A model generated the notes under the pieces. It ran no database searches. It was not told the DNA's origin and worked only from the letters and a program-made list of their open reading frames with translations. From Caloramator sp. mosi_1 (GTDB lineage: Bacteria > Bacillota > Clostridia > Clostridiales > Caloramatoraceae), in NCBI RefSeq assembly GCF_028622835.1, contig NZ_CP117677.1, positions 1,722,820 through 1,786,819 of the forward strand: a stretch of DNA of 64,000 nt, written 5' to 3'. A program made the translations under genes and the position numbers. Below, piece by piece: positions 9,807 to 20,628 of this stretch (the first letter of the stretch is position 1; every line of letters begins with the position of its first letter).

Positions 9807-10796
9807 ATGGATAATACTATATTTGCTCAGTGTATAGCAAGAATTAAGGTTCTTGAAACAAAAATGCTTGATAGGGCAAAGATTGAAACACTACTTGAGG
9901 CAAAGGATTTTAACGAAGCAAAAAGAATTCTACAGGATAGTGTGTATGGAGACTATATAAATATGCCTTCCTATGAAGATGGATTAAAGAAGGCATTAGA
10001 AGATTTTTATAGAGAAATTGTTAAGATATGCCCAGTAGTTGAGGTTGTTGATGTATTTAGAACAAAATACGATGCCCACAACATAAAAACATTGATTAAA
10101 AATAAGTTTTTACAAAGAGATTTAGATAATATTTTAATTGATGCAGGTACAATAGAATTAAGTAAGCTTAAGGAAATTTTTAAGGATGAAAACCTACGTG
10201 ATTTAAATGTAATATTTAAAGAGGCTGTCTTTAAGGCAATAGACGAATACAATTCAAATAAAAATCCACAGGATATAGATATAATAATAGATTCTGCGAT
10301 GTTTCAAAGACAGCTTGAAATTGCAAAAGAGTCAAAGATAAATTTTATTAGGGACTATATAGAACTTCTTATAGATGTTTATAATATTAGAACATTTATA
10401 AGAGCAAAGGAACAAAATAGAGAAAGGGAGTTTTTAAGTAAGGTTCTAATAAAAGGTGGAAAGATTGATTTTGATGTATTTAAAAATAATTTTATAGAAG
10501 ATATTGAAAACTTCTCAAACAAGATATTCCACACAGAACACTTTAAATGGTTAAAGGAAGGAATAGAAGAATATTTAAAGACAAAGGATTTAGGAAGCAT
10601 TGAAAAAATGGCAGACAACTATTTAATTAGTGTACTTAAAAATTCAAAATTTATTAGTTTTGGTGCAGAGCCTGTAGTTGCATACATATATGCAAAGGAG
10701 AATGAAATTAAAGTTTTAAGAATTATATTAACAGGTAAAAAGAACGGTGTTAGTGCAGATACGATAAGGGAAAGGCTGCGTGATATTTATGTATAG
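9807..10796 (+). CDS. ntpC: V-type ATP synthase subunit C (central stalk socket)
   Basis: This intact 329-residue, mainly helical protein belongs to the V-ATPase C / AC39 family. Segments such as YDAHNIKTLIKNKF, IDVYNIRTFIRAKEQNRE and FGAEPVVAYIYAKENEIKVLRIILTGK are highly typical. It caps the proteolipid ring and joins it to the D-F shaft. AAAGGAGGGTGAGT precedes the ATG. The stop codon overlaps the start of subunit F. Confidence 0.92.
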   Translation: MDNTIFAQCIARIKVLETKMLDRAKIETLLEAKDFNEAKRILQDSVYGDYINMPSYEDGLKKALEDFYREIVKICPVVEVVDVFRTKYDAHNIKTLIKNKFLQRDLDNILIDAGTIELSKLKEIFKDENLRDLNVIFKEAVFKAIDEYNSNKNPQDIDIIIDSAMFQRQLEIAKESKINFIRDYIELLIDVYNIRTFIRAKEQNREREFLSKVLIKGGKIDFDVFKNNFIEDIENFSNKIFHTEHFKWLKEGIEEYLKTKDLGSIEKMADNYLISVLKNSKFISFGAEPVVAYIYAKENEIKVLRIILTGKKNGVSADTIRERLRDIYV

Positions 10797-11110
10797 GATA
10801 GGAGTAGTAGGAGAAAAGACGCAGTTATAGCCTTTTTATCCCTTGGTATGACTGTAAAAGCAGTAGATTCAGTAGAAGATGCTATAAAGGCAGTTGATAC
10901 TATGGCAAGGGAAGGCTACGGATTGATTTTTTAACAGAAACGTATGCAAAGGATATGGAGGAAACTCTACTTAGATATCAAAATCAGATGGTTCCTGCAG
11001 TTATATTAATCCCTGGAACTCAAGGAAGCCTTGGAATAGGGCTTGAAAAGATTAGGGATAATGTAGAAAAAGCTGTCGGTGTAGATATATTATCAAAGAA
11101 GGAAGGTTGA
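10789..11110 (+). CDS. ntpG: V-type ATP synthase subunit F
   Basis: This small Rossmann-like regulatory subunit of the central shaft begins [20 protein letters not shown] once a missing A near 10815 is restored. It continues with [19 protein letters not shown] after another break near 10930 and ends with [20 protein letters not shown], the standard C-terminal motif. The ATG overlaps the end of ntpC by 8 bases. Length is about 106 residues, as expected. Confidence 0.87.
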
Positions 11111-11114
11111 TAGC

Positions 11115-12885
11115 TTGAAGTACGGTAGAATTATTAAAGTTTCTGGTCCTTTAGTTATAGCTGAGGGAATGGAAAATGCTAAGATGTTCGATGTGGTTAA
11201 GGTTGGTAATAAAAGATTAGTTGGTGAAATAATAGAAATGAGAGGAGATAAAGCCTCTATTCAGGTATATGAAGAAACATCAGGTCTTGGAATTGGTGAA
11301 CCAGTTGAAACAACTGGAGAACCTCTTTCAGTTGAGCTTGGACCTGGACTTATAGAAACAATGTTTGATGGAATTCAAAGACCTCTTGATGCTGTAATGA
11401 GGGTTGCTGGTGATTTTATAACAAGAGGAGTTGAAGTTCCATCCCTTGATAGAGAAAAAAGTGGCATTTTAAACCAACAAAAAAGTTGGAGATTATGTAG
11501 TAGCAGGAGATATTATTGGTGTTGTTCAAGAAACAACAATAATTGAACATAGGATAATGGTGCCTTATGGAGTTGAAGGGGAAATAGTTGAAATAAATGA
11601 AGGTGAATTTACAGTTGTTGAAACTATAGCAAAGGTAAAGACTCCAAAGGGAGAAACAAAGGATATAATGATGATGCAAAAGTGGCCTGTAAGAAAGGGA
11701 AGACCATATAAAGGAAAAATTCCACCAGCAGAGCCTATGCTTACAGGACAAAGAATAATAGATACCTTCTTCCCAGTTGCAAAGGGAGGTACTGCTTGTA
11801 TTCCTGGTCCATTTGGAAGCGGTAAAACTGTTGTTCAACACCAACTTGCAAAGTGGGCAGATGCAGAAGTAGTTGTTTATGTAGGATGTGGAGAACGTGG
11901 AAATGAGATGACCGACGTTCTTATGGAATTCCCAGAGCTTAAGGACCCAAAATCTGGGGAACCACTTATGAAAAGAACAGTTCTTATTGCAAATACATCT
12001 AATATGCCAGTTGCAGCAAGAGAAGCTTCAATTTATACCGGTATAACAATTGCAGAATACTTTAGAGATATGGGATATTCTGTTGCTATAATGGCAGATT
12101 CAACATCACGTTGGGCAGAGGCACTTAGAGAAATGTCTGGACGTCTTGAAGAAATGCCAGGTGAAGAAGGATATCCAGCATACTTAACTTCACGTGCAGC
12201 AGAATTCTATGAAAGAGCAGGTAAAGTATACTGTCTTGGAAGTGATGAAAGAGTAGGAGCACTTACAGTTGTTGGTGCTGTTTCACCTCCAGGAGGAGAC
12301 CTTTCAGAACCTGTAACTCAAGCAACACTAAAAATAGTTAAGGTGTTCTGGGGACTTGATTCAAACCTTGCATATAGAAGACACTTCCCAGCTATAAACT
12401 GGTTATTGAGCTACTCATTATATTTAGATAAGATATCAAATTATATTGAAGAGCAAGGATACAAAGGCTGGGGAGAAATGACAAAAGAGGCTATGAAGAT
12501 TCTTCAAGAGGAAGCAGAACTACAAGAAATAGTAAGACTTGTAGGTATAGATGCATTATCAGAAAAGGACAGATTAACATTAGAGGCTGCAAGATCTTTA
12601 AGAGAAGATTATTTACATCAAAATGCCTTCCACGAAGTTGACACTTATGCATCTTTAACTAAGCAGCTTAAAATGTTAAAGCTTATATTAGATTTCTATC
12701 ATCTTGGACAAGAAGCACTAAAGCAGGGTGTATATTTAAGTAAAATAACTTCTCTTCCTGTACGTGAAAAGATTGCAAGGGCAAAATATATACCAGAAGC
12801 AGAGATGGTTAAAATAGATGAAATATCCTCAGAACTTCATATGCAAATGGATACACTTGTGAAGGGAGGAGAAGTAAATGCTTAA
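11115..12885 (+). CDS. ntpA: V-type ATP synthase catalytic subunit A
   Basis: This is the ATP-hydrolysing or ATP-synthesising subunit. The Walker A loop GPFGSGKT, the subunit-A-specific non-homologous region before it ([15 protein letters not shown]), [45 protein letters not shown] in pieces and [14 protein letters not shown] are all present. Start TTG follows GGAAGG. One frameshift near 11455 (GAGAAAAAAGTGG) splits the N-terminal beta-barrel from the nucleotide-binding domain. Length is about 590 residues, normal. The end overlaps the start of ntpB by 8 bases. Confidence 0.95.
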
Positions 12886-14302
12886 GGAATATAGAACTAT
12901 AAGAGAAGTAGCTGGTCCTCTTATGCTTGTTGACCAAGTAGAAGGAGCAGTTTATGATGAACTTGTTGAGATAGAAACTCAAACAGGAGAAATAAGACGT
13001 GGTAAGGTGCTTGAAATAAATGGTGATAAGGCACTTGTGCAGCTATTTGAAAGTTCAGCAGGAATCAACCTAAAGGATAGTAAAGTTAGATTCTTAGGAA
13101 AAACTCTTGAACTTGGTGTATCCCTTGATATGCTTGGAAGAGTCTTTGACGGACTTGGAAGACCAAAGGATGGAGGTCCAAAAATAATTCCAGAGAAGAG
13201 ACTTGATGTTAATGGTAACCCATTAAATCCAGTTGCAAGAGACTATCCATCAGAGTTTATTCAAACAGGTATATCAGCAATAGATGGGCTAAATACCCTG
13301 GTTAGAGGACAAAAGCTACCTATTTTCTCAGGTTCAGGTCTTCCCCACGCAAACCTTGCAGCACAGATTGCAAGACAGGCAAAGGTTTTAAGTGCTGAGA
13401 GTAAATTTGCAGTTGTATTTGCTGCTATGGGTATTACCTTTGAAGAGGCAGATTTCTTTATTTCAGATTTTAAAAAGACAGGTGCAATAGATAGAGCAGT
13501 ACTTTTTATAAACTTAGCAAACGACCCTGCAATTGAAAGAATTGCAACTCCAAGAATGGCATTGACCTGTGCAGAATACCTTGCATATGAAAAGGGAATG
13601 CACGTTCTTGTTATAATGACAGATATGACAAACTACTGCGAAGCCCTAAGAGAAGTTTCAGCAGCAAGAAAAGAGGTTCCAGGTAGACGTGGATATCCAG
13701 GATATCTATATACAGACCTTTCAACTCTATATGAAAGAGCAGGTAAGATTAGAGGTAAGGAAGGTTCAATTACCCAAATACCAACACTAACAATGCCAGA
13801 AGATGATAAGACACATCCAATTCCAGACCTTACAGGATATATTACAGAAGGACAAATAATATTAAGTAGAGAATTGTTTAGAAAGGGTGTAATGCCACCT
13901 ATAGATGTACTTCCATCACTATCAAGATTAAAGGATAAGGGTATTGGTAAGGGTAAAACAAGAGAAGATCACGCAGATACAATGAACCAGCTCTTTGCTG
14001 CATATGCTCAAGGAAAACAAGCTAAAGAGCTTGCAGTAATACTTGGTGAATCTGCACTTTCAGATGTAGATAAACTTTATGCTAAATTTGCAGATGAGTT
14101 TGAAAAGAGATATGTATCACAGGGAGAATACGAAAATAGAAGCATAGAAGAAACCTTAAATATTGGTTGGGAACTTCTATCTATACTACCTAAGTCAGAA
14201 CTAAAGAGAATTAGGGATGAGTACATAGAAAAGTACTTGCCTAAAAAGGGGATGAATAGGTATGAGATTGAATGTAAACCCAACCAGAATGGAGCTATCT
14301 AA
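12878..14302 (+). CDS. ntpB: V-type ATP synthase subunit B
   Basis: This is the non-catalytic regulatory head subunit. It begins [18 protein letters not shown] and contains [16 protein letters not shown] in place of a canonical Walker A loop, [31 protein letters not shown] in pieces and [22 protein letters not shown]. The frame as written stops at 14302, inside subunit D. The true end is probably the TAG at 14257-14259 (a family-like ending GDE), since one indel in CTAAAAAGGGG would bring it into frame. Confidence 0.95.
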   Translation: MLKEYRTIREVAGPLMLVDQVEGAVYDELVEIETQTGEIRRGKVLEINGDKALVQLFESSAGINLKDSKVRFLGKTLELGVSLDMLGRVFDGLGRPKDGGPKIIPEKRLDVNGNPLNPVARDYPSEFIQTGISAIDGLNTLVRGQKLPIFSGSGLPHANLAAQIARQAKVLSAESKFAVVFAAMGITFEEADFFISDFKKTGAIDRAVLFINLANDPAIERIATPRMALTCAEYLAYEKGMHVLVIMTDMTNYCEALREVSAARKEVPGRRGYPGYLYTDLSTLYERAGKIRGKEGSITQIPTLTMPEDDKTHPIPDLTGYITEGQIILSRELFRKGVMPPIDVLPSLSRLKDKGIGKGKTREDHADTMNQLFAAYAQGKQAKELAVILGESALSDVDKLYAKFADEFEKRYVSQGEYENRSIEETLNIGWELLSILPKSELKRIRDEYIEKYLPKKGMNRYEIECKPNQNGAI

Positions 14303-14899
14303 GCTAAAAAACGTTTGGTTGTAGCAAAGAGAGGTCATAAGCTTTTAAAGGATAAACAGGATGAATTAATGAAAAAATTCATTGATTTAATAAAAAAGAA
14401 CAATGAGCTTAGAATAAAAGTAGAAGAAGAGTTAACAGCTTCATTAAAAGAGTTTATGATGGCAAAGGCAGTTATGGGATCAGAAATATTAGAGGAATCA
14501 ATTATTATGCCAAGTGAAACAATAAGTCTTGAAATTTCAAAGAAAAACATAATGAGTGTAAATGTTCCTGTTATGAAGTTCATAAGAGAAGGAACAGAAG
14601 GTGCAAGTATATACCCCTATGGATATGCATTGACATCAGCAGAACTTGATGGAGCTATAAATAAACTCTATAATATCCTTCCACAGCTTTTAGAACTTGC
14701 TGAGATTGAAAAGTCCTGTCAACTTATGGCTGATGAAATTGAAAAGACAAGAAGAAGAGTAAATGCTCTTGAGTATGTAATGATACCTCAACTTCAAGAA
14801 ACAATAAAGTATATAACAATGAAACTTGAGGAAAATGAAAGAGGAAATTTAACAAGACTTATGAAGGTAAAGTCAATGATGGAACAAAGAGGAGTTTAA
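14262..14899 (+). CDS. ntpD: V-type ATP synthase subunit D (central shaft)
   Basis: This is the coiled-coil rotor shaft. It begins [19 protein letters not shown], a signature of the family, if the six A at about 14308 are really seven. It continues [18 protein letters not shown] and ends [20 protein letters not shown] then [16 protein letters not shown], also typical. It is the last gene of the ATPase operon, followed after 16 bases by the left half of a hairpin that the IS element has split. Confidence 0.9.
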
Positions 14900-14915
14900 A
14901 ACTTTGGCATTATTA

Positions 14916-14936
14916 CACGTGCTATGAACAAAATGT
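14916..14936 (+). terminator. Left half of ATPase operon terminator, split by IS
   Basis: Bases 14916-14936 together with 16421-16432 (rejoined by removing the IS and one copy of the 8-bp duplication) give a 15-bp stem, CACGTGCTATGAACA with TGTTTATGGCACGTG, containing two G-T pairs and an AAA loop, followed by T-rich sequence. It lies where the ATPase operon should terminate. The IS now separates the two arms by about 1.5 kb. Confidence 0.65.
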
Positions 14937-16412
14937 GGCTCTTTGTCAATAGTTGGGGCGGGCATTAGATTAGAATGCCTGTCCTTTCTTATTTGATAAT
15001 GATTTTAGCAAGATAGATAGGATGAGGGAGTTTACCCTTAAAAAATTGCACGACAAAAAGACCAACGATAGTTGGATTTCCTAAAATACAATATTTAACA
15101 GATTATTTATTACAACAATGAAGAATTCTATTCCTGAATCTATCAAAATTTCTATAGCCGAAGGCTATTCTTTTAATAACTTTGATTTTATTATTAAATC
15201 CTTCTATACAAGCATTTGTATAAGGAATATCAAAAGAATTACAAATCTCATTAAAATATCTGATATAGGTATTTGCACATCTTTTCAATTCATTGATACC
15301 ACTATTTTGTGCAAGTTTAATCCAATCTTTTAAGAGGACACGAGCTTCGTTAGAAGAAGGTGAAGCATCAATAATACTCAATAACTTTTCCTTTAAAGTG
15401 TGGGCAATTGCTAATTCACTATTATAAGAAAACATAACTTGTAAAGCTAACTTTGAATCTGTATCAAGTAAGCCATATCTTTTTAAAATAAGCTTTTTAC
15501 TTCTTTTAAAGTATTTTCTTAATTTAATTGATAGTTCTCTTTGGATACGTTTTCTTACCGCTTCTACTGCCCATATGACTTGTCTAATATAGTGAAATTT
15601 ATCTATAACAATTACAGCATTTTTGAAATAAGTTTTAGCTAAATCAATATAGGGTTGCCACATATCACAAATAAAGTGTGTAACGCTATCGCGATTTTTA
15701 ATTTTTCTAAAATAATCTATAAGAATATGCTCTTTTCTATCTTTAATAATGTCTAGTATTTTATGATTAACAGGATCGACTATTGCACAATGATATTTAG
15801 AACCACCAGAGTTACCTTTAAATTCATCTATAGATATTATTTTAGGTAAATTAGTAGGAGAAGAGTAAGATACATTATCAAAAATACGTTTTATAGTATC
15901 GATAGATAGATTAGTTTTTCTAGCAACTGATGTCATACTATATTCATTAGATAATTCATAAATTACAAACATAGCTAATCTATTAGTTATTCTATGATAA
16001 CGAGGTAAAAATTCTATATGTTCATAAAATTTTTGCCGCAGGCATTACAACGATATCTACGTTTTTTAAGAATGATAAAAGTATGTTTAAAGAATAAGGG
16101 TATGTCTTTAATACGCTGAATTCTATAATCGTGAACTCTTGTAACTTTGGAATTACAATTAGGGCAAGTACAAATTTTTTCTTAGTTTCTAAGTATATCT
16201 CAATGTACGTGTCATTATGAATAATCTTTTTATAATAACATCTTTAAAACCTAATAAATTTTTGATAGAATTATTAGTGTGCACTTGATGGATGCCTCCT
16301 TTCAGGTAAGGTTTTTGTTTGGTTATTTTAATTTTACCAGGTGTCTAATCAGGTGCACATATTTTTTGTAAAAAATATGCTGGGTCTACGCCCCAACATT
16401 TATTATAGAACC
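14937..16412. mobile_element. ISL3-family insertion sequence with 8-bp target duplication
   Basis: The element is 1476 bp. Its ends are imperfect inverted repeats, GGCTCTTTGTCAATAGTTGG (left) against GGTTCTATAATAAATGTTGG (right, complement), both continuing GGCG. It is flanked on both sides by the same 8 bases, CAAAATGT (14929-14936 and 16413-16420); 8-bp duplications and GGCTCTTTG-like ends are usual for ISL3. The single gene inside is a minus-strand transposase. Confidence 0.92.
15103..16284 (-). CDS. ISL3-family transposase
   Basis: The N-terminal part has a zinc-binding motif, CPNCNSKV then RRYRCNACGKNF, followed by a helix-turn-helix (SMTSVARKTNLSIDTIKRIF). The catalytic part shows ISIDEFKG, FICDMWQPYIDLAKTYF and the C-terminal TNACIEGFNNKIKVIKRIAFGYRNF in pieces, giving the DDE triad. 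A GTG at 16282-16284 follows AGGAGG and is my preferred start. Frameshifts near 16230, 16185 and 16033 interrupt the N-terminal third; they look like the indels in the housekeeping genes, so the element may be active. Confidence 0.85.
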
Positions 16413-16536
16413 CAAAATGTTTATGGCACGTGCATTTGTTTTGTTTCATTATACTTATCAATTTTGTAAATAAAAAGGTGTTGAATTTTTTTTTATTTTT
16501 ATTAAAATATTAGTATCCTAATAAGGAGAAATGTGT

Positions 16537-17366
16537 ATGGAAGGGTATGTAGTTACCAAAGTATTAAGTAATAATGTAGTTATAACTCAAAAAGGTGATG
16601 AAATTTTTGTTCTTACAGGAAAGGGAATAGGTTTTGGTAAAAAAAAGGAGACCCAATAACTGAGAAGGATGTAATAGAACAAAAATTTATTCAAATTACA
16701 AATGAACACAAAGAAAATTACAACAGATTATTAAAAACGGTAAATGAGGAAATAATTGCTGTATCAGAAGAAATAATTGAACTTGCAAGAGAAAAGTTAG
16801 GTGTGGAATTAAATCCTCATATTCATATTGGACTTACAGATCATATTAACTTTGCAATAACAAGATTAAGGGAAGGAATAAATATTGTAAATCCCTTTGA
16901 GATGGAAATTAAAACAATGTACCCTACAGAATATTCAATTGCAGAGGAAGCAATAGAGCTTATTAAAAAAGAATAGGTGTAGAGCTTCCAGTATCAGAAA
17001 AAAGCTTTATAGCATTGCATATCTATTCTGCAAGGGTAAATCAAACTGTTGGAGAAACACTTAAATATACAGAAATTGTTAAAGACGTAATAGATTATAT
17101 ACAGAAGGAATTAAAAATAAAGATAGACGAAAAATCCTTAGATTATATAAGGTTAATATCTCATTTAAGGTATGCACTATATAGAATTGAAAATAATAAA
17201 CCAATTAAAAATATACTTTTAGGTTCAATAAAGAGACAACTTAAGGAAGAATATAAGCTTTCAAAAAGGCTTGTGAAATTATTGAAAAAAATTAGATAAG
17301 AAGGTACCCGAAGATGAAATAGGGTATATTGCAGTTCACCTTGGTAGAATTAAAAATAACTCTTAG
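16537..17366 (+). CDS. glcT: BglG/GlcT-family transcription antiterminator
   Basis: The N-terminal RNA-binding (CAT) domain is MEGYVVTKVLSNNVVITQKG with GKGIGFGKK, followed by two PTS regulation domains containing HIHIGLTDHINFAITRL and FIALHIYSARVNQ, and ending GYIAVHLGRIKNN. Conserved regulatory histidines are visible in both. ATG at 16537 is preferred to the in-frame ATG at 16531 because AAGGAG ends at 16528. Frameshifts lie near 16645, 16975 and 17290. The protein should bind the RAT immediately downstream and allow transcription of the PTS genes when sugar is present. Confidence 0.88.
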
Positions 17367-17396
17367 GCGTGTTACTGATTCGATCAGGCATAAGCC
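17366..17396 (+). promoter_or_regulatory. RAT: RNA target of GlcT antiterminator
   Basis: GTGTTACTGATTCGATCAGG followed by CATAAGCC closely matches the ribonucleic antiterminator sequences of bgl/sac/glc systems as I know them (TGTTACTG, then ATTC, then CAGGCA). It starts right at the glcT stop codon and overlaps the first 11 bases of the terminator stem, the expected arrangement for mutually exclusive structures. Confidence 0.9.
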
Positions 17397-17436
17397 TAAT
17401 AAAACCACAAGGTTTTATTAGCTTATGCCTTTTTAT
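17386..17436 (+). terminator. RAT-controlled intrinsic terminator
   Basis: AGGCATAAG-C-CTAATAAAACC pairs with GGTTTTATTAGCTTATGCCT around ACAA, with a single bulged C, and is followed by TTTTATTT. The 5' arm shares bases with the RAT. Confidence 0.92.
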
Positions 17437-17468
17437 TTAAATATTTTCAAAAATGGGAGGTAATTACA

Positions 17469-17950
17469 ATGTTCAGCTTTTTCAAAAAGAAAAACAATGC
17501 AATAGAATTAAATGCTCATATGGTTGGTAATGTAGTAGAACTTGCAAATGTTCCAGATGAAGTTTTTGCTTCAAAAATGTTGGGTGACGGACTTGCAATT
17601 GAACCAACGGAAGGTGTTCTATATTCACCTTGTGATGCAGAAGTTGTTCAAGTTTTTCCAACAAAGCACGCAGTAGGATTAAAAACAAAGGAAGGTCTTG
17701 AAATACTTCTTCATATTGGTATAGATACAGTACAAATGCAGGGAGAAGGTTTTGAAGCATTTGTTAAAGAAGGAGATAAGGTTAAAAGGGAGATAAATTA
17801 GTTACTTTTGATTTGAATTTAGTAAAGGAAAGAGCAAAATCAACAATTACTCCAATGCTAATAACAAATATGGATGTAGTTGAAGAATTAAATGTAAACA
17901 GCGGTAATGTAGATTCTAATTCAGTAGTTGCAACAGTTAAGGTAAAATAA
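17469..17950 (+). CDS. PTS glucose-type EIIA component
   Basis: This is a stand-alone EIIA of the glucose (Crr) family, which passes phosphate from HPr to a sugar permease. The motif ILLHIGIDTVQMQGEGF carries the phosphorylated His82. GVLYSPCDAEVVQVFPTKHAVG is the other conserved segment and supplies the second His. A frameshift near 17795 in the AAAAGGGAGA run divides the gene; the rest, LVTFDLNLVKERAKSTITPMLITNMD in pieces, completes a 160-residue protein. A GGGAGG precedes the ATG. No EIIBC permease lies in the window, so its partner is elsewhere. Confidence 0.9.
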
Positions 17951-18000
17951 TATTTTACTTTCACGAGTAATTAAAATAAAAATAAATGGAGGTAATGAAG

Positions 18001-18261
18001 ATGATGGAAAAGAAGATAGTAATTCAAAATGAAACAGGTATACACGCAAGACCAGCAGGAATAATAGTAAAAGAGGCAGCAAAGTTTAAGTCAGCTATAA
18101 CAATTGAAAAATCAGGAAAGGAATACAATGCAAAGAGTATAATGAGCCTTATGACTATGGCAGCAAAGAAGGGTTAAGAAATAGTTATAAAGGCAAATGG
18201 AGAAGATGAAGCACAAGCTATAGAAGCACTAACAAATCTAATACTAAATGGCCTTGAATAA
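18001..18261 (+). CDS. ptsH: Phosphocarrier protein HPr, with in-frame TAA at codon 59
   Basis: With the start at 18001 (after GGAGG) the protein has GIHARPAG with the phosphorylated His15 and KSIMSL with the regulatory Ser46, both at canonical positions. Codon 59 (18175-18177) is TAA, yet the same frame continues EIVIKANGEDEAQAIEAL and ends normally at 18261. Unlike the other breaks in this window, this is not an indel. The family usually has an acidic residue here, so GAA changed to TAA by one substitution is the simplest explanation. It may be a sequencing error or a true nonsense mutation; a truncated HPr would lack its last helix. Confidence 0.88.
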
Positions 18262-18281
18262 TTTTAAGGAGGAGAATTTAA

Positions 18282-19991
18282 ATGTTGAAGGGAATAGCTG
18301 CGTCATCAGGAGTAGCTATAGGTAAGGCACTTGTAATAGTAGATAAAGAAGTTGAAATAGAAAGAAGAACAATAGAAAACGTAGAGGCTGAAACTACAAA
18401 ATTACAAAATGCTGTAGCTACTGCAAAGGAGCAACTTGAAAAGATAAAAGACATAGCAAGAGAAAAAATAGGTGAAGATAAGGCACAGGTTTTTGAAGCA
18501 CATCTTATGATGTTAGAGGATCCTGAATTTATCGGTGCAGTGGAAGCCCAAATTGCTGCTGAATCAATCTGTGCAGAGTATGCATTAAAGCAAACTGCTG
18601 ATATGTTTATTTCAATGTTTGAGTCAATGGACAATGAATATATGAGAGAAAGAGCAGCAGATATAAGAGATGTAAGCAAGAGAATAATTAATATATTAAT
18701 GGGAATAGAAACAGCATCAATAGCAGAAATAGATAGAGAATGCATAATAGTTATAAATGACCTGACACCATCTGATACAGCACAAATGGATAAGGAAAAG
18801 GTATTAGGATTTGCCACAGATATAGGTGGTAGAACATCCCACTCAGCTATAATGGCAAGATCACTTGAAATACCAGCGGTAGTTGGACTTTCAAATGTTA
18901 CAAGCACAGTTAAAACAGGTGATATGCTTGTTTTAGATGGCGATGAAGGTGTTGTAATAGTAAATCCAGATGAAGAGACATTAGAAAAGTATAAAGAAAA
19001 GCAAAAGAAACTTATAGAATATAAGAAGGAACTATCAAAGTTAGTTAATGCAGAGTCAATAACAGTTGATGGAAGAAAGGTAGAATTAGCAGCAAACATA
19101 GGTACACCAAGTAACGTTGAAGGAGCACTAAAAAATGGTGCAGAGGGTGTAGGACTATTTAGAACAGAGTTTCTTTATATGGATAAGGATAGTCTTCCAA
19201 CAGAAGAGGAACAATTTGAAGCCTACAAGGCAGTTTTAGAAGGAATGGGCGGAAGACCAGTTGTTATAAGAACGTTAGATATAGGTGGAGATAAGAAACT
19301 ACCATATCTAAAGATTGATGAAGAGATGAACCCATTCTTAGGATACAGAGCAATAAGATTATGCCTTGATAGAAAAGACATATTTAAGACACAACTTAGA
19401 GCATTATTTAGGGCTTCAGTATATGGAAACCTAAAGATAATGTTCCCAATGATATCAGGCATTGAAGAATTAAGACAGGCAAAGGCAGTAGTAGAAGAAG
19501 TTAAGAATGAACTTAAGGCAGAAGGAATTGCCTATAGCAATAAGGTTGAAATAGGTATAATGATAGAAATACCATCTGCTGCAGTAATATCAGATATGCT
19601 TGCAAAGGAAGTAGATTTCTTTAGTATAGGAACAAATGACCTAATTCAATATACAGTAGCTGTTGATAGAATGAATGAAAAGATATCATATCTATATGAT
19701 CCATTCCATCCAGCGGTATTAAGATTAATAAAGATGGTAATAGATAATGCCCACAAAGAAGGAAAATGGGCAGGAATGTGTGGAGAAATGGCAGGAGATG
19801 AAAGAATAATTCCTGTTCTATTAGGATTTGGATTAGATGAATTTAGTATGAGTGCATCTTCAATACTAAAGGCAAGAAAGCTTATAACAAGCCTAAGCTA
19901 TGAAGAGGCAAAGAAGCTTGCAGATGAAGTTGTTATGTGTGCAACATCTGAAGAAATAAAGAGCAAAATACAAAATTTTGTAAATAGATAA
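18282..19991 (+). CDS. ptsI: PTS enzyme I (PEP-protein phosphotransferase)
   Basis: This intact 569-residue enzyme transfers phosphate from PEP to HPr. It has [21 protein letters not shown] with the active His187, [12 protein letters not shown] for PEP binding, and [10 protein letters not shown] and MCGEMAGD in the C-terminal barrel. AAGGAGGAG precedes the ATG. It is the last gene of the PTS operon, followed by a strong terminator. Confidence 0.97.
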   Translation: MLKGIAASSGVAIGKALVIVDKEVEIERRTIENVEAETTKLQNAVATAKEQLEKIKDIAREKIGEDKAQVFEAHLMMLEDPEFIGAVEAQIAAESICAEYALKQTADMFISMFESMDNEYMRERAADIRDVSKRIINILMGIETASIAEIDRECIIVINDLTPSDTAQMDKEKVLGFATDIGGRTSHSAIMARSLEIPAVVGLSNVTSTVKTGDMLVLDGDEGVVIVNPDEETLEKYKEKQKKLIEYKKELSKLVNAESITVDGRKVELAANIGTPSNVEGALKNGAEGVGLFRTEFLYMDKDSLPTEEEQFEAYKAVLEGMGGRPVVIRTLDIGGDKKLPYLKIDEEMNPFLGYRAIRLCLDRKDIFKTQLRALFRASVYGNLKIMFPMISGIEELRQAKAVVEEVKNELKAEGIAYSNKVEIGIMIEIPSAAVISDMLAKEVDFFSIGTNDLIQYTVAVDRMNEKISYLYDPFHPAVLRLIKMVIDNAHKEGKWAGMCGEMAGDERIIPVLLGFGLDEFSMSASSILKARKLITSLSYEEAKKLADEVVMCATSEEIKSKIQNFVNR

Positions 19992-19996
19992 AGTTG

Positions 19997-20050
19997 AAAA
20001 CACCAATTGGTTTATACCCCCTTCTATAAAAACCAATTGGTGTTTTTTAT
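19997..20050 (+). terminator. Intrinsic terminator after ptsI
   Basis: AAACACCAATTGGTTT pairs with AAACCAATTGGTGTTT across a loop of about 20 bases and is followed by six T. Confidence 0.9.
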
Positions 20051-20135
20051 TATTTAAAATAAATTGTATTTATTTTTACGTTTTTGGAAAAAATACTTAT
20101 TAGGTGTGATTAGATTTTAAAAGAGGAGGAATTTT

Positions 20136-20628
20136 ATGGCTAAGTATGATGTTGATTCTGAAAAATTAAAACAACTTGAAGATTATATTGACTCTATAAA
20201 GCAAAAGGAAGGGGCTTTGATTGGAGTACTATATAAGGCTCAAGAGATATTTGGCTACCTACCAAAGGATGTTCAACTTTTATTGCAAGAAAGCTTAAAA
20301 TTCCAGCTGCAAAGGTTTATGGAGTTACAACATTCTATTCCTATTTTACAATGGAGCCAAGAGGAAAGCACGTAATAAATGTATGTATGGGAACAGCCTG
20401 TTTTGTAAAGGGGCAGATAAGGTTTTAGAAGAGCTAAGGAAAGAGCTTAATATTACAGAGGGCAATATGTCATCTGATGGTATGTTTACTGTAGATAGTT
20501 TAAGATGTGTTGGTGCCTGTGGACTTGCTCCAGTTGTTATGGTAGATGGGAAAGTATATGGAAGGGTTAAGGTTGAGGACGTAAAGGCGATATTAGATGA
20601 ATATAGAGAGGGAGGTACTACTCAATGA
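20136..20628 (+). CDS. hndA: Hydrogenase NuoE-like [2Fe-2S] subunit
   Basis: This is the 24-kDa subunit type of NAD(P)-linked [FeFe] hydrogenases. The end of the N-terminal helical part reads [19 protein letters not shown] after a frameshift near 20290. The thioredoxin-like domain carries the [2Fe-2S] ligands in [12 protein letters not shown] and [22 protein letters not shown] precedes the ATG. The stop overlaps the next start by 4 bases (ATGA), indicating coupled translation in a four-gene operon. Confidence 0.9.

Noticed and set aside
11416-11844. Minus-strand frame of 142 codons
   Set aside because: Antisense to ntpA, with no family similarity and improbable Trp/Cys/Tyr content.
15103-16284. 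Transposase as a decayed pseudogene
   Set aside because: Its frameshifts are of the same homopolymer type as in essential genes, and the ends and target duplication are intact, so decay is not shown.
18175-18177. Stop-codon recoding in ptsH
   Set aside because: The codon is TAA, which has no known selenocysteine or pyrrolysine reading, and no recoding hairpin is seen; error or nonsense mutation is simpler.
18278-19099. Long minus-strand frame of 273 codons
   Set aside because: It is antisense to ptsI, is rich in Ser/Ile/Leu as expected from a mirrored coding frame, and has no ribosome binding site.
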